Source of the DNA: Palsa-744 sp963734815
GTDB taxonomy: Bacteria; Actinomycetota; Thermoleophilia; Solirubrobacterales; Solirubrobacteraceae
Reading direction: 5' to 3'
NCBI GenBank assembly: GCA_963734815.1
Contig: CAVTIH010000002.1
Location: forward strand, 1,736,001-1,800,000
DNA length: 64,000 nucleotides
Shown: in pieces, positions 50,033 to 57,624 of the stretch
How positions within the stretch are numbered: position 1 is the stretch's first letter
Layout of the letters: the number at the start of each line of letters is the position of its first letter
Notes under the pieces: generated by a model
What the model was told of the DNA's origin: nothing
The model's input: only the letters and a program-made list of their open reading frames with translations
The model's database searches: none
Position numbers and translations under genes: made by a program

Positions 50033-52390
50033 TCATTTCGCAGGGCGTCGCCGCTGTGGTGCCCGTCCGGGGGGGTGGCTGGGGTTCTCCCGCGCGGGTG
50101 CCGGAGGGATCCGGCGGGTCAGCGCCCGCTCCGCGCGGACGGTGGCTTGCTTGCCGTGATGGAGGATCTCGAGGGAGGAGCCTTCCAGCAGGGAGTAGGT
50201 CGCCTGCTTCTGTCCGACCTCCACCAGCAACCTCTGCCCACGCACGCACAGGCGGAAGGTAAGCCGGGTGAGCGCCTGGGGCAGGCGCGGGGCGAAGCTC
50301 AGGATCCCGTCGTGGTCGCGCATCCCGCCAAAGCCCGCCACGGCGGCGATCCATGTCCCGGCCAGCGATGCGATGTGGAGCCCGTCACGGGTGTTGTGCT
50401 GAAGGTCGTCGAGATCGATCAGCGCGGCCTCACAGAGATAGTCGTAGGCCAGCTCGAGGTGACCAACCTCGGCGGCGAGGACGGCCTGCGTGCACGCTGA
50501 CAGCGAGGAGTCCCGCACTGTCAGCCGCTCGTAGTAGTCGAAGTCTCGCGCCTTCTGCTCGTCGCTGAAGGCGTCGCCGCGACGGTGCAGCGCGAGCACG
50601 AGATCGGCCTGCTTGACAACCTGCTTGCGATAGAGGTCGAAGTAGGGGAAGTGCAGCAGCAATGGATACTGCTCGGGGGCGGTGGCCTCGAAGTCCCATG
50701 GCTCGTGCTCGGTGAACGACTCGGCTTGTGGATGCACTCCGAGCTCCTCGTCGCAGGGAATGAACATCGCCTGCGCGGCATCGCGCCAACCGGCGGCCTC
50801 CTCCTCGTCGACGCCGAGCTCGGCGGCGCGTTTGGGGTGGCGTCCCACCGCCTTGAAGGCCTCCCGCAGGTTGCGCTCTGCCATGAGGTTCGTGTAGACG
50901 TTGTTGTCGGCGATCGCGCTGTACTCGTCGGGACCGGTTACGCCGTCGATGCGGAAGTGCCCGGCAGCGTCGTGGTGTCCCAACGAGCGCCACAATCGCG
51001 CCGTCTCCACAAGCAGCTCGAGGCCCTCGGTGCTCGCGAAATCGCCATCGTCGTCGCTCGCCGCCTGATAGCGGACAACGGCATCGGCGATGTCGGCATT
51101 GATGTGAAAGGCCGCGGTGCCCGCGGGCCAGTAGCCCGAGCACTCCTGTCCGCGGATCGTCCGCCACGGGAACGCGGCGCCCGCCAGCCCGAGCGAGGTC
51201 GCTCGCTCCTTCGCGAGCTCGAGGGTGTGATAGCGCCATCGCAGGGCGTCGCGGGCCGCGTGTGGAACCGTGTAGGTCAGCACGGGCAGGACGAACGTCT
51301 CCGTGTCCCAGAAGGCATGTCCGTCGTAGCCCGGCCCGGTCAAGCCCTTGGCGGCGATCGCCCGCTGCTCGGCCCTCGCGCCGGCTTGGAGGGTGTGGAA
51401 GAGTCCGAAGCGAACGGCCAGCTGCAGCTCGGTGTCACCCTCGATCTCGACGTCCGCGCGATCCCAGAAGTCGTCGAGGTATGCGCGCTGCTGGGCAAGC
51501 AAACCGTCCCAGCCGTGCTGGCGGGCCTGCGCCAGGGCTGCCGCGGCCTGGTCGATGATCGCCGATGGAGAGCGCTGCCTGGACCATCCGTACGCCAAGA
51601 ACTTGACTACGCGAAGGGGTTCTCCGGGCGCCACGTCCGCGGTCACGAGCAGCCGACCGAGGTCCGCGAAGCTCTCTGCGTCAGTCGTGGTGCCCGGTGG
51701 CCCATCGATGGTGTGATCCATCGCGGCAGCCATCGTCAGCCCGCTCACGCGGGTCGAGTGCTCGAGGATCACACGGGTGTCGCGCTCGCCAAACTGCCCA
51801 GAGTGCAGTGGTGCCGCGAGCGCGGCCGCGGCGCGGGGATCGCTCTCGGCGCCCGGCAGCATCTCGTTGGCGACAAGCTCGGACTGCACAACCACCGGTG
51901 TCTTGCCGTCGAGCGCCTCGACCTCGTAGAGGATCGCCGCGACCGCCCGCTCGGCGAACGAGACCAGGCGCGTCGAGGCGATCCGCACAGAACGTCCAGC
52001 CGGAGACCGCCACTCGAGCGTTCGGCGCAGCACCCCTGCGCGGAGGTCGAGCACCCGTTCGTGGCTGCGCAGCTCGCCGTAGCGGATGTCAAGCGGCTCA
52101 TCGTCGACGAGTAGGCGCATGATCTTGCCGTCGGTCACGTTGATGATCGTCTGGCCGGCCTCCGGGTCGCCGTAGGCCGGCTCGGCGTAGGGCAGCGGTC
52201 GCGCCTCGTAGAAGCCGGCGAGGTAAGTGCCGGGCAAACCATACGGCTCGCCCTCGTCGAGGTTGCCGCGTAGGCCGATGTGGCCGTTGGCCAGTGCGAA
52301 CACCGACTCCGTCTGCGCCAGCTTGTCGAGGTCGAGCTCGGCCTCGCGCACGGCCCAGGACTCCACGCGGAAACCCGCATTCTTGATCAT
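50033..52390 (-). CDS. GH65 disaccharide phosphorylase (trehalose/maltose/kojibiose type)
   Basis: A 785-residue cytoplasmic enzyme. The N-terminal beta-sandwich (ALANGHIGLRGNLDEGEPYGLPGTYLAGFYE, residues ~34-65) and the (alpha/alpha)6 barrel are in GH65 order; the catalytic acid Glu sits in GVTGPDEYSAIADNNVYTNLMA around residue 487, and the phosphate-binding region is near HNTRDGLHIASLAGTW. GH65 enzymes phosphorolyse alpha-glucosides (trehalose, maltose, kojibiose) to beta-glucose-1-phosphate. The gene overlaps the phosphoglucomutase-like gene upstream (ATGA), which makes that product usable. Specificity is undecided. Confidence 0.92.
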   Translation of the reverse strand: MIKNAGFRVESWAVREAELDLDKLAQTESVFALANGHIGLRGNLDEGEPYGLPGTYLAGFYEARPLPYAEPAYGDPEAGQTIINVTDGKIMRLLVDDEPLDIRYGELRSHERVLDLRAGVLRRTLEWRSPAGRSVRIASTRLVSFAERAVAAILYEVEALDGKTPVVVQSELVANEMLPGAESDPRAAAALAAPLHSGQFGERDTRVILEHSTRVSGLTMAAAMDHTIDGPPGTTTDAESFADLGRLLVTADVAPGEPLRVVKFLAYGWSRQRSPSAIIDQAAAALAQARQHGWDGLLAQQRAYLDDFWDRADVEIEGDTELQLAVRFGLFHTLQAGARAEQRAIAAKGLTGPGYDGHAFWDTETFVLPVLTYTVPHAARDALRWRYHTLELAKERATSLGLAGAAFPWRTIRGQECSGYWPAGTAAFHINADIADAVVRYQAASDDDGDFASTEGLELLVETARLWRSLGHHDAAGHFRIDGVTGPDEYSAIADNNVYTNLMAERNLREAFKAVGRHPKRAAELGVDEEEAAGWRDAAQAMFIPCDEELGVHPQAESFTEHEPWDFEATAPEQYPLLLHFPYFDLYRKQVVKQADLVLALHRRGDAFSDEQKARDFDYYERLTVRDSSLSACTQAVLAAEVGHLELAYDYLCEAALIDLDDLQHNTRDGLHIASLAGTWIAAVAGFGGMRDHDGILSFAPRLPQALTRLTFRLCVRGQRLLVEVGQKQATYSLLEGSSLEILHHGKQATVRAERALTRRIPPAPARENPSHPPGRAPQRRRPAK

Positions 52391-53214
52391 GACGCCTCGA
52401 GCAGCTCGGCCAGATCAGCCACGACGACATCGGCGCCGTGAGTCCGCAAGGCGGCCGCCTGACCGACCCGGTCGACGCCCACCACCAAGCCGAAGTGCCC
52501 CGCGCGGCCAGCCTCGACACCGGCGAGTGCGTCCTCGAACACGGCCGCCCGGGCTGGCTCGACGCCCAAGGCCCGCGCACCGGCTAGAAACGTATCCGGC
52601 GCGGGCTTGCCCTGGAGGTGCTCACGCTCGGCGACGAGGCCGTCGACGATCTCTTCGAACAGACCCTCGATGCCCGCCGCGGCGAGCACGTCGCGGCAGT
52701 TGGTGCTCGATGAGACCACGGCGCGGCGCAGCTTGGCGGCCCGGACGGCTTCCACGTAGCGAACCGAACCCCCGTAGGGTTGGACGCCATGCTCACGAAT
52801 GAGCTCGAGCACGATCTCGTTCTTGAGGTCGCCAAGGCCGTGGATCGTGTCCACACTCGGCTTGTTTGAGAGCCCGCCCTCTCCGCCCTCCTTGCCCGCC
52901 CCGCCCTCCCCGCCCTCCCCGCCCTCCTTGCCCTCCCCGCCCTCGGGTAGCTCGATGCCGCGCGAGGACAGGAATGAGCGTACGCCGTCGTAGCGGGGCT
53001 TGCCGTCAACGTATTCGTCGTAATCGCGATCCTGATCGAACGGGACGAATGCTTCGCTGCACTGAGCGGCCCGTCGGCGCAGGTAGCTGTCGAACATCTG
53101 CTTCCAGGCGGCGGCGTGCACCTTGGCTGTTTGCGTCAGCACGCCATCCAGGTCGAACAGGCACGCAGTAACAGGGGAGGGCAGGCCCAGCAAGCACCAA
53201 ACGGTACCGTCCAC
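52387..53214 (-). CDS. Beta-phosphoglucomutase-like HAD phosphatase/mutase
   Basis: A 275-residue HAD-superfamily protein. The nucleophile motif CLFDLDGVLTQT is near residue 18; the C-terminal acidic motif is FEDALAGVEAG (~228). It should convert beta-glucose-1-phosphate to glucose-6-phosphate for the GH65 phosphorylase, whose ATG overlaps its stop. An unusual Gly/Glu/Lys-rich insert (GGEGKEGGEGGEGGAGKEGG) of ~24 residues lies in the cap region around residue 92-116, encoded by a C-rich DNA repeat (about 52870-52946). The start GTG 53214 is uncertain, since the hydrophobic TACLFD strand begins ~16 residues later. Confidence 0.88.
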   Translation of the reverse strand: MDGTVWCLLGLPSPVTACLFDLDGVLTQTAKVHAAAWKQMFDSYLRRRAAQCSEAFVPFDQDRDYDEYVDGKPRYDGVRSFLSSRGIELPEGGEGKEGGEGGEGGAGKEGGEGGLSNKPSVDTIHGLGDLKNEIVLELIREHGVQPYGGSVRYVEAVRAAKLRRAVVSSSTNCRDVLAAAGIEGLFEEIVDGLVAEREHLQGKPAPDTFLAGARALGVEPARAAVFEDALAGVEAGRAGHFGLVVGVDRVGQAAALRTHGADVVVADLAELLEAS

Positions 53215-53236
53215 TCATCGGCGTTGCGTCACGCGA

Positions 53237-53707
53237 TTAAGACGGTGGGCGCCAACCTCTGGCTAGAGTCGTCTGACCCACCTCGATCAGGTAGCCGTCG
53301 GGATCGCGGATATAGCAGCGGATCTCGGTCTCGTGCTGCTTCGGCGGCGTCAGGAATTGGGCGCCCCGCGAGCTCCACTCGGCGTACACAGCTTGGATGT
53401 CCGCAACCCGGATGTTGAGGAAGCTGCTCACCCGATCCGGGTCGGGCTGCGTCTCGAGCGTGACGGTGGGCTTGTCGTCGGTCGGCCCTCCCCCCTCGTT
53501 GATGATGATCCAGCTGTTGGCTAGCGCGACGTACGTCACCTCGTCACCTCGCTCACCGGAGATGACCGCCTTGCCGCCAAGTACCTCCGTGTAGAAGCGC
53601 CGGGAACGCTCGACATCATCCGACACGATGAAATGGGCCAAGACCATCTCCCCTGCGGGTGGTAGGCCCCCGGCCGACGCTTCACTGTTCACATCGGTGG
53701 TGCTCAT
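53237..53707 (-). CDS. VOC-superfamily (glyoxalase-like) protein
   Basis: A 156-residue single-domain VOC protein. It contains AHFIVSDDVERSRRFYTEVLGG at about residue 23, VTYVALANSWIIIN, and the second half VADIQAVYAEWSSRGAQFLTPPK with the terminal IRDPDGYLIEVGQT, the classical VOC ending. Probably binds or turns over a small reactive metabolite. ATG 53707 is chosen; an open frame to 53749 is possible. It is near, but not in, the sugar phosphorylase operon. Confidence 0.87.
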   Translation of the reverse strand: MSTTDVNSEASAGGLPPAGEMVLAHFIVSDDVERSRRFYTEVLGGKAVISGERGDEVTYVALANSWIIINEGGGPTDDKPTVTLETQPDPDRVSSFLNIRVADIQAVYAEWSSRGAQFLTPPKQHETEIRCYIRDPDGYLIEVGQTTLARGWRPPS

Positions 53708-53759
53708 GTTGACCTCCGTTGTTGGGATTGGCCCCATGGTTGCGCACAACTGCGCAAGC

Positions 53760-54593
53760 TTAGGCCGCCAGCGGTCGAAACGGCCGCAGCTCGTGCGCGC
53801 CCCCGGGATGGATGGTCACGGCGGTCGACTCCGGGATCTCGTGCCACGCGCCGGGGAGGTCGGCGATTGGCTCGGAGACCACCAGACGATCCGCGTCGCG
53901 CAGGAGTTGCAGACGCGGGTTCTCGGGATACAGTTGCTTGATCGCGTGGGCTTCGGCGGACGCGAACAGGGTGCGCGAGTTTCCCTCGGTCGAGTAGCGC
54001 ACAGCCCACAAGCGCTCGCCATCGCTCACCCCGATGCTGGCCTGGATCGCGCGGTCGATCCCGTGTCGAGCGGCTGCCTGCTCGACGAAACCGATGGTGC
54101 GCTCGAGCGCCGTGAGCGGGTCGTCCTCGAGGCCTTTGGTGAGGGCCAGGTAGAAGAGCAGCTCGGAGTCGGTCGAGCCTTGGATCTCGGTGAACAGCTG
54201 GGGGTCGATCGCGAGCGTGAGCTCGCGCCGAACGGTCGGGAAACTGTTGATCAGGCCGTTGTGCACAAACAGCCAGCGACCGTAGAGATGTGGATGGCAG
54301 TTGGTCTCCTGCACCGCGCTGCCCGAGGTCGCCCGCACGTGGGCGAGGAACAGAGGCGACTCGATGTGAGCGGCGAGGTGGCGCAGGTTGGCGTCCGCCC
54401 AGGCCGGCGAGATGCTGCGATACAGGCCCGGACCGTCTCCGGTGCCGTACCAACCGAGCCCAAACCCGTCGCCGTTGGTCGGCTCGGCGCCCATCGTTGA
54501 ATGCAGGCTCTGATCGATCAGACTGTGCTTCGGCTTGAGCAGCAGCTCGTCAATCAGAAGGGGCTGCCCGTGCCACGCCATCCATCGGCACAT
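53760..54593 (-). CDS. Class II glutamine amidotransferase (YafJ/EgtC-like)
   Basis: A 277-residue N-terminal-nucleophile enzyme. The sequence starts MCRWMAWHGQPLLIDELLL, so Cys2 becomes the N-terminal nucleophile after Met removal; GDGFGLGWYGTG and ATSGSAVQETNCHPH follow as in EgtC/YafJ, and FVHNGLINSFP gives the glutamine-binding segment. These proteins hydrolyse gamma-glutamyl amides; EgtC acts in ergothioneine synthesis, but no egtB/egtD genes are adjacent here. A strong GAAAGGAG precedes the ATG at 54593. It is divergent from the DUF7144 gene at 54710. Confidence 0.9.
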   Translation of the reverse strand: MCRWMAWHGQPLLIDELLLKPKHSLIDQSLHSTMGAEPTNGDGFGLGWYGTGDGPGLYRSISPAWADANLRHLAAHIESPLFLAHVRATSGSAVQETNCHPHLYGRWLFVHNGLINSFPTVRRELTLAIDPQLFTEIQGSTDSELLFYLALTKGLEDDPLTALERTIGFVEQAAARHGIDRAIQASIGVSDGERLWAVRYSTEGNSRTLFASAEAHAIKQLYPENPRLQLLRDADRLVVSEPIADLPGAWHEIPESTAVTIHPGGAHELRPFRPLAA

Positions 54594-54654
54594 CTGGTCT
54601 CCTTTCGGCTCGTCCGGGAAAGATGCAAGCCAAATCCCACTGGATTCGGTCGAC

Positions 54655-54669
54655 CGGAATAATATTCCG
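54655..54669. promoter_or_regulatory. Palindrome in a divergent intergenic region
   Basis: CGGAAT (54655-54660) and ATTCCG (54664-54669) form an exact inverted repeat around AAT, centrally placed between the divergent amidotransferase and DUF7144 genes. The AT-rich centre and position suggest a binding site for an unknown regulator of one or both genes. Confidence 0.45.
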
Positions 54670-54709
54670 CAACAGGCGTCATCAGGCGCCACTGAGCAAG
54701 GGGGAGTAC

Positions 54710-55084
54710 ATGCGAGGTGTTGGCAGCGCATCGTTCGTGGGGATCCTGTTGATGGTGGCGGGCGTCCTCAACATCATCTACGGGATCGCCGCCGTCGGAA
54801 ATGCAAGTTTCTGGACGAATGACACGCAGTTCGTTTTCTCGAGCTTGCACACCTGGGGGTGGATCACGATCATCCTGGGCGTCATTCAGTTGACTGCCTC
54901 TTTTTCGCTTTTCGCCGGGCGGACATACGGGCGCGTCGTCGGGATCATCGCCGCCACCCTCGGCGCGGTCGGCGCGCTGCTGGATGTCGGCGGGGCGCAC
55001 CCGTGGTGGGCGCTCGGCGTCTTCGCGATCTGTGTGGTCTGCATCCATGGCCTCATCGTTCTCGGCGAGCCAGAGCGCGCTTGA
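54710..55084 (+). CDS. DUF7144-type four-helix membrane protein, paralogue of 49114
   Basis: A 124-residue membrane protein with the same four-helix plan as the gene at 49114: FVGILLMVAGVLNIIYGIAAVG, TWGWITIILGVIQLTASFSLFAG, VVGIIAATLGAVGALLDVGG and WALGVFAICVVCIHGLIVLG. The ATG at 54710 follows GGGGGAG. Two near copies within 6 kb suggest duplication of a membrane component whose role is not known. Confidence 0.85.
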   Translation: MRGVGSASFVGILLMVAGVLNIIYGIAAVGNASFWTNDTQFVFSSLHTWGWITIILGVIQLTASFSLFAGRTYGRVVGIIAATLGAVGALLDVGGAHPWWALGVFAICVVCIHGLIVLGEPERA

Positions 55085-55250
55085 CAGCGCGATAGCGAGA
55101 GGCACGCTCGCGGGAGTCGGCATTTACCGGGCTCCCGCGAGATACCGGCACCTTTGTCAGCCGCGACGGACCTGTGGCCTGGTGACTTCTCGCGGCTTAC
55201 AGCGCGGCGCAGGTTGCACCGGACCGCTCGGCAGATAGCCGTATGCGGTG

Positions 55251-55853
55251 TTAAGCATTGTAAGACGACGGCTCCGCCTGAGGGGAGCGCCTGTCCCATC
55301 CGTGAAATGGTGAGTAGTCCTCCGCATCCCACGCCTCGCGCAGCCCGGGCTTGCTCAGATCCCAGTCGGGGCGGATCTCGCGAGTCACGGTCCGTAGGTC
55401 GTGCCAGAGATCCACGAACGAGGGACGTCCCCAGAACCAGTATCCGTTGTAGATGCTGTAGATGACCAGTCCGGGCTTGAGCACGAGGGTGTGGGGGATC
55501 ATCGGGTCGTGCTCGGGGTCGGTGTACTCCTGGATTTCGAGGTCCTTCTGGACGGTCCGCTCCGGGTCGGAGAGGAAGGGCCACTGGGCGCCGGTCGACG
55601 CGCGGAACTCCTGGCTGGAGTGGTGGGTGTCGGTCGAGATGGTGGCGATCTTCGTGTAAGCCACCGCGACCTTGGGGTAGTTGGCGGCGAGCTCGAGGAG
55701 CTGCTGGTGCTCCTTGGGGCAGTAGTTCCCGCGCGCGAGCGTGAGGATCAGGGGGTCCTCGCCCTGGATCTCGCTGAGCTTCCGGGGAAGGTTCTCGTGA
55801 TCGGGCAACTCGTAGTCGGGGAAGGTGGCGCCGGGGGCGATGTCGCTGCGCAT
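55251..55853 (-). CDS. Peroxiredoxin-like (AhpC/TSA-fold) protein
   Basis: A 200-residue thioredoxin-fold protein. It opens with IAPGATFPDYELPDHENLPRKL and DPLILTLARGNYCPKEHQQL, with one Cys in the peroxidatic position; the second half has VLKPGLVIYSIYNGYWFWGRPS. The usual T/S-x-x-C environment reads RGNYC, so peroxidase activity is likely but not certain, and no resolving Cys is obvious. The ATG at 55853 has a good GAAAGGAG site; the frame to 56135 is rejected. It is divergent from the nitronate monooxygenase gene. Confidence 0.83.
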   Translation of the reverse strand: MRSDIAPGATFPDYELPDHENLPRKLSEIQGEDPLILTLARGNYCPKEHQQLLELAANYPKVAVAYTKIATISTDTHHSSQEFRASTGAQWPFLSDPERTVQKDLEIQEYTDPEHDPMIPHTLVLKPGLVIYSIYNGYWFWGRPSFVDLWHDLRTVTREIRPDWDLSKPGLREAWDAEDYSPFHGWDRRSPQAEPSSYNA

Positions 55854-55923
55854 GATCTGCTCCTTTCGGTCCACAATGAGCCTAGTCAATCGGCGCCGCG
55901 GGCGCCAGAATGGAGTCATCCCA

Positions 55924-56880
55924 ATGAGTATCCACACGCCGGTGTGCGAGTTGCTGGGGATCGACCACCCGATCGTCGAGGCGCCGGTGGCCGCAGATCC
56001 TCGCCTGCCGGCCGCGGTCTCAAATGCCGGCGGCCTCGGCAGCCTGGGACTGTCGTGGTCGCAGGACGCCGGAGATGTGGTTCGTGAAACGGCAGCCCTC
56101 ACCGACCGGCCGTTTTCCGGCAACTTCGTTCTCACCTCCGACCAGCACCGTCGCGTCGATCAGGCTCTTGCTGCTGGCCTGCGCAGCGTGTCGTTCATCT
56201 TCGGCGATCCCAGCGGCTACGTCGACTCGGTGCATGACGCCGGAGCGCTTGTCATGCATACGGTCGGCAGCGCCGAGGAAGCCCGGCGCGCAGTCGGATG
56301 TGGCGCGGACATCGTCGTTGCGCAGGGCTGGGAGGCCGGCGGCCACGTGTGGGGTGGTGTGGCGACACTTCCGTTGGTGCCAGCGGTAGTCGACGCGGTG
56401 GCGCCGGTACCGGTCATTGCGGCCGGTGGGATTGGCGACGCTCGAGGAGTCGCAGCCGTGCTTGCCCTTGGTGCACAGGCCGCTTGGCTGGGCACTCGGT
56501 TCCTCTTGGCCAACGAGATGCCGATCCACGAGGAATACCGGCGCCTCCTGATAGCCGCGACCGAGACCGATGCGGAGTGGTACGCCAACCTCTATGAGGT
56601 GGGATGGCCGGACACTCCCCACCGCGCCCTCCACAACTCAACGGCCGAGAGGTGGGAGGCCGCGGGCCGGCCGGCGCCGGGTAGCCGACCGGGAGACGGG
56701 GAGGTGATAGCGCACTTCGCTTCGGGCGAACCGATCCTTCGATATTCCCCCGCGCCCCCGCTCGTTGGTACAACCGGCGAGATCGAGGCGCTGTCGCTGT
56801 GGGCTGGGCAGAGCGTTGCGCTCGCCAAACAGCCACAGCCCGCTGCGGAGATCGTGGCCGAACTCATCTCGCGCTTGTAA
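55924..56880 (+). CDS. Nitronate monooxygenase (2-nitropropane dioxygenase family)
   Basis: A 318-residue flavin-dependent TIM-barrel enzyme. It starts with CELLGIDHPIVEAPVAADPRLPAAVSNAGGLGSLG, the FMN-binding entry of the family; then VVAQGWEAGGHVWGG and VPVIAAGGIGDARGVAAVLALGAQAAWLGTRFLLANE form the phosphate-binding half. It should oxidise nitronates (such as propionate-3-nitronate) using FMN. The catalytic His of class I enzymes corresponds to the GGHVWG region. ATG 55924 is used. It is next to a TetR gene but divergent from the peroxiredoxin-like gene. Confidence 0.9.
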   Translation: MSIHTPVCELLGIDHPIVEAPVAADPRLPAAVSNAGGLGSLGLSWSQDAGDVVRETAALTDRPFSGNFVLTSDQHRRVDQALAAGLRSVSFIFGDPSGYVDSVHDAGALVMHTVGSAEEARRAVGCGADIVVAQGWEAGGHVWGGVATLPLVPAVVDAVAPVPVIAAGGIGDARGVAAVLALGAQAAWLGTRFLLANEMPIHEEYRRLLIAATETDAEWYANLYEVGWPDTPHRALHNSTAERWEAAGRPAPGSRPGDGEVIAHFASGEPILRYSPAPPLVGTTGEIEALSLWAGQSVALAKQPQPAAEIVAELISRL

Positions 56881-56898
56881 GCCCCTGTCAGGCGTCGG

Positions 56899-57510
56899 TC
56901 AGGAAATGGATGTGGCCGCGGTAAACGGGGCGAGCATCGCGGTTAGAGCGGCGCTGAGTGCGCCGGCGAGTTGATCGCCGGTGGGGAAGCGAGTGGGATC
57001 GACAAGGAATTGGATCATGAAGCCGTCGGCTATTGCGATGAGCAGTGAGGCGATGACCTCGGGGTCGGCGCCTGCGGCGGTGGCGTCCTCGCCGAGGCTT
57101 TGCTTGACGGTGTCTGCGACCTCGAGGCGGACGCGATCGTAGTGCTCGGCGAGCTGTTTACGTAGGGCTTCAGAGCGCACCGTGGGCCCAATCGACTCGA
57201 CGTAGGCGAGCATCAGGTTCTGGTGCTTGGGAAGCGTGTCGAGCAGTGCCTTCCATGAGGCCACAAGTCGTTCGAGCGCGTTGGCGGCTGGGTCGTCGAG
57301 GGCCGCGGCGGTCAGCTTGCTCGTCCATTCCACGAAGACCTCGTCGAAGGCCTCGGCCAGCAGTGCTTCCTTGGAGCCGAAGTGGTAGCCGATCGAGGAG
57401 AGGTTTGTGCCCGAGGCGGCAACGAGGTCGCGGGCGGTCGTGCGGGCGTAGCCCTTCTCGCGCAGACAGCGCTTGGCGCCCTCCAGTAGGGCATCGCGGT
57501 TGCTCACCAC
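56899..57510 (-). CDS. TetR-family transcriptional regulator
   Basis: A ~203-residue repressor. The helix-turn-helix is ARTTARDLVAASGTNLSSIGYHFGSKEALLAEAF near residues 20-55, with a helical ligand-binding C-terminal domain. The GTG at 57510 (or the next at 57507) starts the protein; no clear ribosome-binding site. It is divergent from the P450-GNAT fusion, and a tandem 13-bp repeat lies in the intergenic gap, so it probably controls that gene and itself. Confidence 0.9.
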   Translation of the reverse strand: MVSNRDALLEGAKRCLREKGYARTTARDLVAASGTNLSSIGYHFGSKEALLAEAFDEVFVEWTSKLTAAALDDPAANALERLVASWKALLDTLPKHQNLMLAYVESIGPTVRSEALRKQLAEHYDRVRLEVADTVKQSLGEDATAAGADPEVIASLLIAIADGFMIQFLVDPTRFPTGDQLAGALSAALTAMLAPFTAATSIS

Positions 57511-57539
57511 ACGAGTGTACCCAGGCACACAAACGCTCG

Positions 57540-57565
57540 TCCTACACATCTGTCCTACACATCTG
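57540..57565. repeat. Tandem 13-bp repeat TCCTACACATCTG, two copies
   Basis: Two exact, adjacent copies (57540-57552 and 57553-57565) lie between the divergent TetR and P450-GNAT genes. Such tandem sites, one helical turn plus apart, are plausible TetR operators or an activator site. Both copies are AT-richer than the flanks. Confidence 0.6.
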
Positions 57566-57624
57566 TACTATGTTTGCGCAGGGTCGTTTCCGCGCCAACC
57601 CCCGACCGTCTTGATAGGGGCCCC

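Noticed and set aside
52860..52950. C-rich repeat as a possible regulatory element or minisatellite
   Set aside because: It is in frame inside the HAD gene and encodes the Gly/Glu/Lys insert, so it is treated as coding.
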